Source: Ureibacillus sinduriensis BLB-1 = JCM 15800 (GTDB lineage Bacteria; Bacillota; Bacilli; Bacillales_A; Planococcaceae). Taken from it: 64,000 bases of DNA. Position 1 is the first letter of the stretch; each line of letters opens with the position of its first letter. This document shows, piece by piece, positions 27,564 through 36,403 of this stretch. Location of the stretch: NCBI RefSeq assembly GCF_000772955.1, contig NZ_JPVO01000042.1:46178-110177 (forward strand), read 5' to 3'. A program made the translations under genes and the position numbers. The notes under the pieces are model-generated. The model made no database searches. It had not been told where the DNA came from and saw only the letters and a program-made list of their open reading frames with translations.

Positions 27564-28268
27564 TTGTTATATGTATCTCTATTAATAGGTTTGGCTGTAA
27601 TCGTTATTACCATTAAGCTAACTGGGAAATTCCAACTATCGAGCATTTGGTTGTTGCTCGGTCAAATGATGGCGTCCTTTATATTGATGTTTTTCGGCAA
27701 TCTAGAGTTAAGCCACATTAATCATATGGAATTAGGGTATTTAACGATCCCATTTTCTTTGTTATTCCTTCTAGGCATTACTAATGTAATGAATACAAGA
27801 AAAGAGCAAAGTCCTTTAATTTTGTTGTTGCCATGCATTGCGTTCTTTTGTTTTTTCATAGCAGGCCAAATCATGGGTGATAAATCTGTATCGATGATAG
27901 CAATAATTGCTGCTCTATCAGTAATGTCGATATTGCTGTACGGTCATTTTTCAGGTAGAGGAATAATGGGGAAAACTCTTACTACCTCTATCGGTTTTGT
28001 TATAGCGATGCTTTCACTTTCTTTATTGAAAGTTTCTTTTGTCATGATTTATGTGCCAATATTTACTTTAGCGTTGCCTATAGTTCTATATCTTTTCGTT
28101 CGAAATAAATTTACGGACAGACAAGCAACTTTTATCAGTTCATCTGCAGCGGTTTTATTCAGCGCTATAATATTTGTGGCACCCTTTATGATAATCTGGA
28201 ATATGATCATTGGCTTAACGGTTATTCTGGTTATCTCACAATTATCCAGCAAATACCGTTTTATCTAG
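27564..28268 (+). CDS. Membrane protein resembling a truncated TagO/WecA-type transferase
   Basis: 234 aa, about seven to eight membrane segments. Residues 25-80 (LLLGQMMASFILMFFGNLEL then YLTIPFSLLFLLGITNVMN) closely follow the pattern of undecaprenyl-phosphate sugar-phosphate transferases of the TagO/WecA/MraY family. However, the upstream DDxxD region is absent, and the Asp-rich loop that should follow GITNxxN reads TRKEQSP. It is about 100 residues shorter than active family members, so it is probably non-catalytic. Start: TTG with GGGAGGGG. Isolated, followed by a terminator. The resemblance is my reading and needs a profile search. Confidence 0.6.
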   Translation: MLYVSLLIGLAVIVITIKLTGKFQLSSIWLLLGQMMASFILMFFGNLELSHINHMELGYLTIPFSLLFLLGITNVMNTRKEQSPLILLLPCIAFFCFFIAGQIMGDKSVSMIAIIAALSVMSILLYGHFSGRGIMGKTLTTSIGFVIAMLSLSLLKVSFVMIYVPIFTLALPIVLYLFVRNKFTDRQATFISSSAAVLFSAIIFVAPFMIIWNMIIGLTVILVISQLSSKYRFI

Positions 28269-28312
28269 TTAGTGATCCATAAAAAAAGAGAATGCTTGTA
28301 TTGTTGGAATGT

Positions 28313-28346
28313 AAAAAAGCCTATTTTAGTGAAATAGGCTTTTTTA
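28313..28346. terminator. Bidirectional terminator
   Basis: AAAAAAGCCTATTT and AAATAGGCTTTTTT: a perfect inverted repeat between the + strand membrane gene and the minus-strand BRCT gene. Confidence 0.9.
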
Positions 28347-28394
28347 TGTGAAATTTCGTACCTCGTCGAGCAATCGTTATTTTAGAAATGGTTC

Positions 28395-28736
28395 TTAAAA
28401 TGTGGGAAGAGTGTCTTTCGGTATTGACAAAACCCACAAAAAATCATCCTCCAGCATGATCTGTATGTTAAAGCCAAGGCTCAACAAATGCTCTGCCTTC
28501 AATTGTTTCGAAGAGATACCGCGCCGTTTATTTCCAAGAATTAAAAAGTCCGTATCTTTTGTGACAGCCCCTTGCAAAATTCCCCCAAAATCGCGCACTT
28601 TCTTGGCTGCTTCCATCCTTGTCATGCTGGAAAGAGCCCCTGTAAACACGATCCTTTTATCACAAAACGGATGTATTAAGTGCCGAGGTGAATCCGAAAG
28701 CAGGATCACTTCCGTATCGTCTATATTTTGTTTCAT
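28395..28736 (-). CDS. Stand-alone BRCT-domain protein
   Basis: 113 aa, essentially one BRCT domain (about residues 24-108) like the C-terminal domain of NAD-dependent DNA ligase. It shows KRIVFTGALSSMTRMEAA, the GG turn in VRDFGGILQGAVTKDTDFLILG, and the final ...IQIMLEDDFLWVL helix with its conserved Trp. Such domains bind DNA ends or phosphorylated partners. A short N-terminal extension carries no domain. The ribosome-binding site AAGGTG precedes the ATG. It is not next to repair genes. Confidence 0.85.
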   Translation of the reverse strand: MKQNIDDTEVILLSDSPRHLIHPFCDKRIVFTGALSSMTRMEAAKKVRDFGGILQGAVTKDTDFLILGNKRRGISSKQLKAEHLLSLGFNIQIMLEDDFLWVLSIPKDTLPTF

Positions 28737-29061
28737 AACACTTCACCTTGTTCTTGTTGAAAATCTTTCTAGATGTAACGTCTACTGACCAATTGACATT
28801 AATTCGAAAAAACTGTTGTAAAATGATTCATTCAAGAAATATGCACTTTTCATATATGAAACTATATCCTCAATTGGCTCGAAAATAAAGATTATATCTA
28901 ACTCTAAATTTTATCCTATCCTATAAAGGAACATGGCTGTTGCTATAAAATAATAGTAATTAATGGAAACTAGTTCTTCTTTGAAATCGTCTTGGTTTTT
29001 ATAGAGTCCCAAGTGTTTCCTCGCTTCTTCTTTAAAAAATAATAGTAAAGTAGGGTGGATT
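28737..29061. other. Divergent spacer upstream of amj
   Basis: 325 bp, AT-rich, no supported gene. TGAAAC at 28857 followed after 17 nt by CGAA is a poor match to an ECF-sigma (sigma-M type) promoter. Confidence 0.35.
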
Positions 29062-29877
29062 TTGGAATTTTTTACGACACAATTAGTGATGATAGCATTA
29101 TTTACTTTGATCATCCATTCAATTGAAACATTAGCCTATTCAGTTCGTTTATCTGGGGCAAGAGTGAGACTATTGGCTTCCGCACTTTCATTATTTAATG
29201 TGATGGTAATGATCTCAAGGTTAGCCAACATGATGCAACAACCTTTTACGGGAAGCTTGGTAGATAACGCTCCGAAAGATAATGCATTGGAATTGGTAGA
29301 AAATCAGTATCGATTTCTCATTGGATCAGCTACCTTGGGCACAATAATCGGTTTACTGTTATTGCCGACATTTATTGCGATTTTTTCAAGGGCTATCGTT
29401 CATTTAGCGGAGGAACGTGGATCGATTCCCGCATTAATGAAAAAAGGGTTTACAACTACTTATATCATGCGGGCGAAAAAACATATTCATCTACCTAGAG
29501 TTGCTTATATAAGGGATATGAACTGGCGTGATATACCAATTAAATTATTTTGCATCAATATGTTGATTACGGCAATTTATACAATTGGTGTTCTATCGGC
29601 ATTATACGCAGCCCTGATTGTACCGGACCGAGGTACAACCGCTGTAATGGCATCCGGATTAATAAACGGTATCGCCACAATTTTGCTGATCGTTTTTATT
29701 GACCCCAAAATATCGATTCTAGCCGATGAAGTAATCAACGAAAAAGGAAGCTATGTTGGTTTGAAAAACGCCTCCATTATGATGGTGACATCAAGGTTGA
29801 TGGGAACGCTTTTAGCACAGTTACTATTCATTCCAGGTGCCAAATATATCGCCTGGTTTACGCAATTTATAGTTTAA
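29062..29877 (+). CDS. amj: Lipid II flippase Amj
   Basis: 271 aa, six predicted membrane segments, matching Bacillus Amj (formerly YdaH) along its length: LIIHSIETLAYSVRLSGARV at the N terminus, SLFNVMVMISRLANMMQQPF, then VIVPDRG-type loop and a C-terminal IMMVTSRLMGTLLAQLLF. Amj translocates the peptidoglycan precursor lipid II across the cytoplasmic membrane, in parallel with MurJ. In B. subtilis it is induced through sigma-M. Start: TTG after AGGGTGG. Monocistronic. Confidence 0.93.
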   Translation: MEFFTTQLVMIALFTLIIHSIETLAYSVRLSGARVRLLASALSLFNVMVMISRLANMMQQPFTGSLVDNAPKDNALELVENQYRFLIGSATLGTIIGLLLLPTFIAIFSRAIVHLAEERGSIPALMKKGFTTTYIMRAKKHIHLPRVAYIRDMNWRDIPIKLFCINMLITAIYTIGVLSALYAALIVPDRGTTAVMASGLINGIATILLIVFIDPKISILADEVINEKGSYVGLKNASIMMVTSRLMGTLLAQLLFIPGAKYIAWFTQFIV

Positions 29878-30056
29878 GTGAAGCATTTTTTCGGCCGAAT
29901 CGCTATATTTCACTATTGGATTTAAAAACGATAATTGGCATTTGAAAGAGTTGATAAGTGGTAATTTAAAGATACTTCATCAAAAAATGTATGGTGATAA
30001 TTAAGTGAGAAATTAGAACTAGTTTAGGCATAGATTATAAAAACATCTTATACAAA

Positions 30057-30105
30057 AGGAAAAGAAAACAAACGATTCTTGTTTGATTTCTTTTCTTTTT
30101 ATTTT
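30057..30105 (+). terminator. Probable terminator
   Basis: AAAAGAAAACAAAC and GTTTGATTTCTTTT arms (imperfect, A/T-rich), then CTTTTTATTTT, 180 bp after amj. Confidence 0.55.
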
Positions 30106-30172
30106 GGTCGCTGCCGATGTTCAATTATTAGAATTTTAAGATGATTACGTGAATTTAATTTTTTCTTTTTTT

Positions 30173-30187
30173 ATCTCAAAATGAGAT
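30173..30187. promoter_or_regulatory. Palindrome upstream of aspA
   Basis: ATCTCA-AAA-TGAGAT, a perfect 6-bp-arm palindrome about 95 bp before the aspartase start. It could be an operator; the cognate regulator is not in the window. Confidence 0.35.
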
Positions 30188-30283
30188 GATATTGTGCTAA
30201 TCTAGAGATAGATTCGTAACTTAAATAACTTATACGTGTAACCTACATTTATTTGATTACATGTAGAATTGGAGATTAGTAAT

Positions 30284-31708
30284 ATGGGAATTACAGAACT
30301 TCGTATTGAAAAAGATTTTTTAGGCGAAAAGGAAATACCAAAGGACGCATACTATGGTGTACAAACTGTGCGGGCGGTAGAAAACTTCCCGATCACTGGA
30401 TACCGAATTCATCCGGAACTTATTAAATCTTTGGGAATCGTTAAAAAAGCTGCAGCCCTGGCAAATATGGAAGTTGGTATGCTAAAGAAAGAGATTGGTG
30501 AATTCATCCTGCAGGCATGTGATGAAGTGATTGCTGGGAAATGGAATGACCAATTTATTGTTGATCCGATACAAGGCGGTGCGGGGACTTCCATCAATAT
30601 GAATGCAAACGAAGTGATTGCTAACCGTGCACTTGAGCTGATGGGGGAAGAAAAAGGGAACTATACAAAAATTAGCCCAAATAGTCATATCAATATGTCG
30701 CAATCAACAAATGATGCTTTTCCGACTGCTACTCATATTGCGGTTTTAAGCTTAATGAGCCAATTACTGAAGTCATCTAAAACGATGCAAAATGCATTTG
30801 TTTCTAAAGCGAATGAATTTGCAGGTGTTATAAAAATGGGCCGTACGCACCTTCAAGACGCTGTACCGATTTTATTGGGACAAGAGTTTGAGGCGTATGC
30901 CAGAGTAATTTCTCGTGACATCGAGCGTATGTCACTTTCAATTCAACATCTATTTGAAGTAAATATGGGCGCAACGGCAGTTGGTACAGGACTAAATGCA
31001 GACCCTTTATATATTGATGCAGTAGTTCGCAATCTTAGTGAACTAAGCGGATTGCCGTTAAATCGCGCGGAACACTTAGTGGATGCGACTCAAAATACGG
31101 ATTGTTATACAGAAGTATCTGCAATGCTGAAAGTTTGCATGATCAATATGTCAAAAATCGCCAACGATTTACGTTTAATGGCTTCCGGACCTCGTGACGG
31201 TTTATTCGAAATCATATTACCAGCCCGTCAACCTGGTTCATCGATTATGCCTGGTAAAGTAAATCCGGTAATGGCGGAAGTAGTAAACCAAGTCGCTTTC
31301 CAAGTGATGGGGAACGATTTAACGATTTCACAAGCATCTGAAGCAGGGCAATTTGAATTGAATGTCATGGAACCAGTTTTATTCTACAATTTAATTCAAT
31401 CGATCTCGATTATGAATAATGTATTTACTGTATTTACAGAGAACTGTGTACAGGGCATTAAAGCAAATGAAGAGCACCTGAAAGAATATGTGGAACAAAG
31501 TGTAGGAATCATCACTGCTGTAAACCCGCATATTGGCTATGAACTTGCTGCGCAAATTGCAAAAGAGGCAATTGCCACAGGGGCATCTGTCCGTGAACTT
31601 TGCATTAAGTCAGGTGCTTTGACGGCAGAACAATTGGACAAAATATTAGATCCTTATGAAATGACACACCCAGGTATTGCCGGTGGCAGAACTTTGGTAA
31701 ATAAGTAA
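30284..31708 (+). CDS. aspA: Aspartate ammonia-lyase
   Basis: 474 aa, as in B. subtilis AnsB (475). It converts L-aspartate to fumarate and ammonia. The fumarase/aspartase signature GSSIMPGKVNPV carries the catalytic Ser loop (about residue 320), and GGAGTSINMNANEV and NMSQSTNDAFPTATHIA are conserved. A GGAGAT ribosome-binding site selects ATG 30284; an in-frame ATG or GTG 15 bases upstream has none. No asparaginase gene (ansA) precedes it, unlike the B. subtilis ans operon. Strong terminator downstream. Confidence 0.96.
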   Translation: MGITELRIEKDFLGEKEIPKDAYYGVQTVRAVENFPITGYRIHPELIKSLGIVKKAAALANMEVGMLKKEIGEFILQACDEVIAGKWNDQFIVDPIQGGAGTSINMNANEVIANRALELMGEEKGNYTKISPNSHINMSQSTNDAFPTATHIAVLSLMSQLLKSSKTMQNAFVSKANEFAGVIKMGRTHLQDAVPILLGQEFEAYARVISRDIERMSLSIQHLFEVNMGATAVGTGLNADPLYIDAVVRNLSELSGLPLNRAEHLVDATQNTDCYTEVSAMLKVCMINMSKIANDLRLMASGPRDGLFEIILPARQPGSSIMPGKVNPVMAEVVNQVAFQVMGNDLTISQASEAGQFELNVMEPVLFYNLIQSISIMNNVFTVFTENCVQGIKANEEHLKEYVEQSVGIITAVNPHIGYELAAQIAKEAIATGASVRELCIKSGALTAEQLDKILDPYEMTHPGIAGGRTLVNK

Positions 31709-31728
31709 ATCCAGGCTAATGAACAAAT

Positions 31729-31783
31729 AAACCAGATTGAGTGCGTGAAAGCTTTAAAAGCTTGGCAATCAATCTGGTTTTTC
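31729..31783 (+). terminator. Terminator of aspA, nested hairpin
   Basis: Outer stem AAACCAGATTGA/TCAATCTGGTTT (12 bp), inner stem around AAAGCTTT, then TTTCT. Confidence 0.85.
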
Positions 31784-31924
31784 TAGTATGATAATTTAAT
31801 CAGATAAGAGAGGGATAGTTGAGAAAAACTAGATAAGTAATAAAGTGGAAAAAATGGTATGATTGAAAAGTCTAAAATATTAGATAATCTCTTCAAGTAA
31901 TCGTAGTTAAAGGAGGCGTTCAAT

Positions 31925-31981
31925 ATGATAGCAAAATTTAATTATATGAACAATTACCATATGGGGACAACGAATAACTAA
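31925..31981 (+). CDS. 18-codon small ORF with full Shine-Dalgarno
   Basis: An AAAGGAGG ribosome-binding site at 31910-31917 is followed after 7 nt by ATG and 18 codons (MIAKFNYMNNYHMGTTNN) to TAA. It ends 40 bp before the GNAT gene, so it may be a leader peptide of that transcript or an independent micropeptide. There is no run of one amino acid that would suggest classical attenuation. Below usual annotation length. Confidence 0.45.
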   Translation: MIAKFNYMNNYHMGTTNN

Positions 31982-32021
31982 AGTATTATACGTATCCCCG
32001 AATATTGAAAGGGGAAAAAAT

Positions 32022-32480
32022 ATGTCTATAGAGAATGTGGAAATCATGGAATTAAATGCGGATAACTGGTATGACTGTTGTCTATTGGAAGTTGCAACGG
32101 AGCAAAAAGGATTTATTGAATCTAATGCCATTTCCATAGCACAATCAAAGTTCGAACCTAGCTTAAAGCCATACGCTATTTATGCTGGAAAAAAAGTAGT
32201 TGGCTTTTTGATGTACAATTCCGTCCAGGAAGAGCTCGATGGTTACTGGGTATATAGAATAATGGTTGATAAGAACCTCCAAGGCAAGGGTATAGGTAAG
32301 GTTGCTACACAATTAATGATATCAGAAATGGCCAAATTACCGAATGCGACAAAAATTATTGTCGGGTATCATCCTGAAAACCTCGAAGCACATCATTTAT
32401 ATAGATCCTTGGGATTCATCGATGAAGGTAATAGGTTCGGCAAGGAAATGGCAGTAATAAAACATCTTACAGATCAATAG
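32022..32480 (+). CDS. GNAT N-acetyltransferase
   Basis: 152 aa, full GNAT fold. Beta4 and the acetyl-CoA loop are seen in YRIMVDKNLQGKGIGKVAT (Q/RxxGxG/A, about residues 82-100), followed by the helix AHHLYRSLGFIDEGNRFGKE typical of the C-terminal half. N-terminal NADNWYDCCLLEV resembles spermidine/polyamine acetyltransferases (BltD/PaiA-like), but the substrate is unproven. AAAGGGG ribosome-binding site. Followed by the inverted copy of the dispersed element. Confidence 0.88.
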   Translation: MSIENVEIMELNADNWYDCCLLEVATEQKGFIESNAISIAQSKFEPSLKPYAIYAGKKVVGFLMYNSVQEELDGYWVYRIMVDKNLQGKGIGKVATQLMISEMAKLPNATKIIVGYHPENLEAHHLYRSLGFIDEGNRFGKEMAVIKHLTDQ

Positions 32481-32494
32481 ATTGGCAGTCACCA

Positions 32495-32747
32495 AAAGAG
32501 GCTGGGACATAAGCCGAAAACACCATTTTTCCGAAAGAAGGAAAATGATGTTTTTTTGATGTAACCTAAATTGATTTCCGTTGCGAAGGACGAGCATCCA
32601 ACGGCACGGCTCGAGCCTGTAGTCTCAACCTCATGCTGTTCCCCCAGGAGTCGCCCCTCCCCTCCAATCAATTTATATAATATCAATTTCTTAATATAGA
32701 TTTGTCCATAATTTTAAGAAATTTTTACTTCCGTCCCGGCCTCTTTA
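32495..32747 (-). repeat. Dispersed intergenic element, copy B, with inverted ends
   Basis: About 250 bp, related to 2786-2999 on the opposite strand. The ends are inverted repeats: AAAGAGGCTGGGAC on the left and GTCCCGGCCTCTTT on the right. Internal features include a hairpin with T-run (CATTTTTCC...GGAAAATG), GACTCCTGGGGGAACAGCA-like and GCTCGAGCCGTGCCGTTGG blocks. The block order and sequence resemble an intergenic repeat I know from many Bacillales genomes, with no assigned function. Confidence 0.8.
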
Positions 32748-33146
32748 TTAGTTTCAGAAGCCTATCATTGGCACAAAATGTTCGCTCAACAGCGGTTATC
32801 GAAAGAAAATAATTAAATTTTACAGGACAATAAAATAGCACTTTTCAACAATCGCGCTATCCTTGAACAAGGATTAGCTCTAGTTTGATTTAGGAGAATG
32901 GTCACTGTAAACCTGTATTTATACTCACACCTTCCCGCATATTCATTCTTAAAAAATGGGATGGATGCAGAATTAGAAGGGTGACTAAATGTTGCAAAAC
33001 AATCAAAAATAATAAATATTATTGTTTTTAACGTTTTATTTTTCGGAAATATAGGGAATTGATAATATATTGTTCGTGTGAATTTTTAATGGAATATGAA
33101 ATTTCACGATTGCTTATCATCTTTTATCTTGTTGGGAGGAATTTAT
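32748..33146. other. Gene-free spacer before the SDR gene
   Basis: About 400 bp, AT-rich; no supported gene, hairpin or consensus promoter was found. Confidence 0.4.
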
Positions 33147-33896
33147 TTGAGTAAAGTGGCGATTATTACAGGCGGGGGCAGCGGGCTTGGGCAAGCAACA
33201 GCCATCCGCATGGCTCAAGAAGGAATCAATATTGCGGTTGTGGATGTAAGTGACAAGGGAGGAAATGAAACTGTCGAAAGAGTAAAAGCTGTAGGGGTTG
33301 ATGCAATCTTCATTAAAGCGGATGTATCAAAAGCCGAAGAAGTGAAAAGTTATGTCGATAAAACAGTGGAACATTTTGGTTCCATTGATTATTTCTTTAA
33401 TAATGCTGGAATTTCAGGCAGCGGTAAATTTTATTTAGATACAACGATTGATGAAATTAACCAAATTGTAGACATCAACCTTTTAGGTGCATTATACGGT
33501 GTTCGGTATGTAGCCGAGGTGATGTTGAAAAATGGCGGTGGTTCAATCGTCAATACCGCATCAAGTGCCGGTGTGATTGGTCAAGATTCAGTCGTCACAT
33601 ATTCGGCTACAAAACATGGTATCATCGGTTTAACAAGAAGTATGGTTGCTGAGTACGCAAAAGATGGTTTGCGTGTCAACGCCATTGCACCAGGTCCAAC
33701 AGAAACACCGATGGTAAGGGCATTTTACGAAGCCAACCCCGAAATGAAGGAAAATGCTACAGGCGGAATACCGCAAAAACGTTTAGGTACACCGGAAGAA
33801 GTAGCAGAACTAGTAACTTTCCTATTGACCTCCAAAGCTGAATATATCAATGGGGAAGTGATAAGGATCGATGGTGGATTCACTAGCACAAAGTAA
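33147..33896 (+). CDS. Short-chain dehydrogenase/reductase
   Basis: 249 aa, classical SDR. Cofactor motif TGGGSGLG (residues 8-15), NNAG (about 86-89), catalytic Ser in NTASSAG and YSATK active-site Tyr/Lys (about 152-156), and the PGPTETPM loop. Asp at the end of beta2 (VVDVS) suggests NAD preference. The substrate is unknown; general SDRs of this type oxidise alcohols or 3-oxoacyl groups. GGGAGGA at 33134-33140 selects TTG 33147; the ATG at 33096 has no ribosome-binding site. Terminator downstream. Confidence 0.92.
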   Translation: MSKVAIITGGGSGLGQATAIRMAQEGINIAVVDVSDKGGNETVERVKAVGVDAIFIKADVSKAEEVKSYVDKTVEHFGSIDYFFNNAGISGSGKFYLDTTIDEINQIVDINLLGALYGVRYVAEVMLKNGGGSIVNTASSAGVIGQDSVVTYSATKHGIIGLTRSMVAEYAKDGLRVNAIAPGPTETPMVRAFYEANPEMKENATGGIPQKRLGTPEEVAELVTFLLTSKAEYINGEVIRIDGGFTSTK

Positions 33897-33910
33897 AAGT
33901 TCGAAGGATA

Positions 33911-33944
33911 AAGACCTACATTTGAGTGTGGGTCTTCTTTTTTT
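33911..33944 (+). terminator. Terminator of the SDR gene
   Basis: AAGACCTACA and TGTGGGTCTT arms, 6-nt loop, then CTTTTTTT. Confidence 0.85.
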
Positions 33945-34217
33945 GAAATTTACACGGGGCCTTTTTGCATTCAACCATCGGACAAATCTTCCCTATGTTT
34001 TATGTCGATTACGAATGAACTACCCAACAGAATAGATACTTTCTCTTTTAATAATCTATATCAATCTTTTTGAATCGAATGTCGAATTACGAACGCTTAA
34101 AAATCAAGGAAAAATAAAATTGGATTAAAAGATTTGAATTCACTTGAAATCTACCAATTATTGTATTAGAATTGCAATTGTACTCAGAATAGTCAATAAA
34201 CTGAATATAAGATTAGA

Positions 34218-34312
34218 TTACTAGGGGATCCCTTGATAAGGGCTGAGAATAAAGTAGTTACTTTTTAAACCCTCAAAACCTGAACAGGTTAGAACCTGCG
34301 TAGGAAAGTAGC
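34218..34312 (+). promoter_or_regulatory. TPP (THI-box) riboswitch 1
   Basis: CTAGGGG, GGGCTGAGA, ACCCTCAAAACCTGAACAGG and the GCGTAGGAAAG end match the thiamin-pyrophosphate aptamer in order and spacing. The downstream hairpin at 34357-34390 makes it a transcription-terminating switch for the tenI operon. Confidence 0.96.
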
Positions 34313-34356
34313 GAATGTTTGTATTTGTTTGTTTCCATATGGACAAATTTCAAGCC

Positions 34357-34390
34357 AAACCACTTTTCTATATAGGAAAGTGGTTTTTTT
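34357..34390 (+). terminator. Riboswitch expression-platform terminator
   Basis: AAACCACTTTTC and GGAAAGTGGTTT arms then TTTTT, between the aptamer and tenI. Confidence 0.9.
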
Positions 34391-34481
34391 ATGTGAAAAA
34401 TAGTGAAGAAAGTTGAGTTCGATATGATTTTGGAAGTAGGTGGTCCAACAGCTTTTTAATAGGATTGAAGGAGAGAAAAGC

Positions 34482-35081
34482 GTGAAGCTAATGGCTGTAA
34501 CAGATGACCAGCGATCAGTGTGTGAATTGGCATTCACAATAATCGGAATAAAAGATCAAATCGATATGGTCCAAATACGTGAAAAAACAAAAACAGCTCA
34601 GGAAATCATCACCTTGATTCAATACTTGGAGGATGGTGGAGTAAGAAAAGAAAAAATTATTCTAAATGATCGTTTGGATATTGCTTTGTTAATGAATATT
34701 CCTACTGTTCATTTGCCGGAAAAAGGGCTAACTATAAAAATGGTCAAACAACACTTTCCCCATATTAAGGTTGGGCGCTCTGTTCATTCATTTGAAGGAG
34801 CGCTGAATGCGGAGAGAGACGGTGCCGATTATGTTTTATATGGTCATTGTTTTGAAACAAATAGCAAACTAAGAAAGAAGCCGAATGGCATGAAACCGAT
34901 TATTGAAATGAAAGAACACTTAAAGATACCTGTTTATGCAATAGGTGGCATTACTTTAAATAAAATCCACGCATTACAAAAAGTAAACGTGGATGGCATC
35001 GCCGTGATGTCAGGGATCTTTTCCGCAGAAAATCCATACTTTTCAACAAAACAGTATTTCGAGGCGATAAAATATGATTGA
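34482..35081 (+). CDS. tenI: Thiazole tautomerase TenI
   Basis: 199 aa, ThiE-like TIM barrel. In Bacillus, TenI aromatises the thiazole phosphate carboxylate tautomer made by ThiG. The ThiE-like fold is seen in DMVQIREK, IILNDRLDIAL, VHLPEKGL, RSVHSFEGA and YAIGGI. TenI lacks several ThiE catalytic residues, and its place as first gene before thiO-thiS-thiG-thiF fits TenI rather than ThiE. AAGGAGAG supports GTG 34482. Its stop overlaps thiO by 8 bases. Confidence 0.9.
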   Translation: MKLMAVTDDQRSVCELAFTIIGIKDQIDMVQIREKTKTAQEIITLIQYLEDGGVRKEKIILNDRLDIALLMNIPTVHLPEKGLTIKMVKQHFPHIKVGRSVHSFEGALNAERDGADYVLYGHCFETNSKLRKKPNGMKPIIEMKEHLKIPVYAIGGITLNKIHALQKVNVDGIAVMSGIFSAENPYFSTKQYFEAIKYD

Positions 35082-36189
35082 TAAATTTGAAGTAGCGATA
35101 ATTGGCGGCGGAATAATCGGTTGTTCCATTGCTTATTACTTAGCGAAGGAAAAAATGAATGTTGCAGTTTTCGAAGGCAACCAAATAGGGATGAAAACAA
35201 CAAGTGCAGCAGGTGGCATGCTTGGGGCTCACTCTGAATGTGACGGGGATTTCGATGCTTTTTTCCCTTTTGCAAGAAGCAGTCAATTTGCCTATTCCGA
35301 GCTTAAAGAACAATTGAATCATCTGTGCGGCTTGGATATCGGATACAGAAAAGGCGGTATATTAAAGCTTGCCTTTAATGAATCAGATAGAAATGAACTC
35401 CAGTCCATCTTATCTCAACCAACGGTAAAATGGCTTGATAAAGAGACGTTAAGTGAAATGGAGCCTCATATTTCTAACAAACTACTAGGAGCTGCCTATA
35501 TTGAAGAAGATGTGAATGTTCTGCCAATGGCTGTTTGCCAGGCATTTGCCAAAAGTGCCCAAATACTAGGGGCCACGATAAACGAATATTCCCCTGTACA
35601 CAATATTCATAAGAAAGAGAATGGTTTCTTGATTGAAACAACAACCGGTCAAGTCGAAGCTGAGTATGTTGTGGTTGCCAATGGGGTTTGGAGTACGACA
35701 TTTTTTAAACAGCTTGGGCTGGACCGTCAATTAATGCCGGTTAAGGGGGAATGCCTTTCGGTCATTGATGAAAAGATGACTTTAAAACATACTATTTTTC
35801 ATGATCATTGTTATATCGTGCCAAGAAGCAACGGAAGGTTAGTAATTGGGGCAACATCGATTGAAAATGATTGGAATGAAAAAGTGAGTCTAGATGGGAT
35901 TGAAACGATCATTGCAAAAGCAAAAACAATGCTTCCCAATATTGCCCATTTGAAAATTGATTCATTTTGGGCTGGATTGCGTCCACAAACTTTTGATCGG
36001 AAACCTTTCATCGGTCATCATCCAGAGGAAGAAGGGATTTTATTTGCTACAGGACACTATAGGAATGGGATTCTCCTTGCACCGGCAACGGGGCAAATGA
36101 TTCGAGATTTGATACTTAAAAGGCAAGTTAATAACGAATGGGTGGAGGCCTTCAAAATCGACCGTCATCAGCCATTTGCAATAAAGTAG
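35074..36189 (+). CDS. thiO: Glycine oxidase ThiO
   Basis: 371 aa FAD-dependent oxidase that supplies dehydroglycine (iminoacetate) for thiazole synthesis. Dinucleotide-binding motif GGGIIGCSIAYYLAKE at residues 10-25, the AGGMLG region, and the C-terminal LRPQTFDRKPFIG plus HYRNGILLAP, typical of ThiO/GoxB. It overlaps tenI, so it is translationally coupled, and thiS follows within 10 bases. Confidence 0.95.
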   Translation: MIDKFEVAIIGGGIIGCSIAYYLAKEKMNVAVFEGNQIGMKTTSAAGGMLGAHSECDGDFDAFFPFARSSQFAYSELKEQLNHLCGLDIGYRKGGILKLAFNESDRNELQSILSQPTVKWLDKETLSEMEPHISNKLLGAAYIEEDVNVLPMAVCQAFAKSAQILGATINEYSPVHNIHKKENGFLIETTTGQVEAEYVVVANGVWSTTFFKQLGLDRQLMPVKGECLSVIDEKMTLKHTIFHDHCYIVPRSNGRLVIGATSIENDWNEKVSLDGIETIIAKAKTMLPNIAHLKIDSFWAGLRPQTFDRKPFIGHHPEEEGILFATGHYRNGILLAPATGQMIRDLILKRQVNNEWVEAFKIDRHQPFAIK

Positions 36190-36197
36190 GTGATACA

Positions 36198-36401
36198 ATG
36201 TCAATTACATTAAATGGGAAAGATGTCAGTCTTCAAAGTGGAGTCGACACCGTTGACAAATTGCTTTCCCACTACCAATTAGAAAACCGTATTGTCATAA
36301 TTGAGGTCAACAAGGTTATTATTTTGAAAGAAAATTATAAAACAACGAGCCTCTCACACGGGGATGTCGTGGAAATTATTCATTTTGTAGGAGGGGGATA
36401 A
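36198..36401 (+). CDS. thiS: Sulfur carrier protein ThiS
   Basis: 67 aa, ubiquitin-like. It ends in VGGG; the C-terminal Gly-Gly is adenylated by ThiF and converted to a thiocarboxylate that feeds sulfur into the thiazole. It begins [20 protein letters not shown] ribosome-binding site; the start is 8 nt after the thiO stop, and thiG starts 2 nt after its end. Confidence 0.95.
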   Translation: MSITLNGKDVSLQSGVDTVDKLLSHYQLENRIVIIEVNKVIILKENYKTTSLSHGDVVEIIHFVGGG

Positions 36402-36403
36402 GT

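Noticed and set aside
28857..28883. Sigma-M type promoter for amj
   Set aside because: TGAAAC is present, but the -10 reads CGAA and it is about 180 bp from the start; too weak to list as a promoter.
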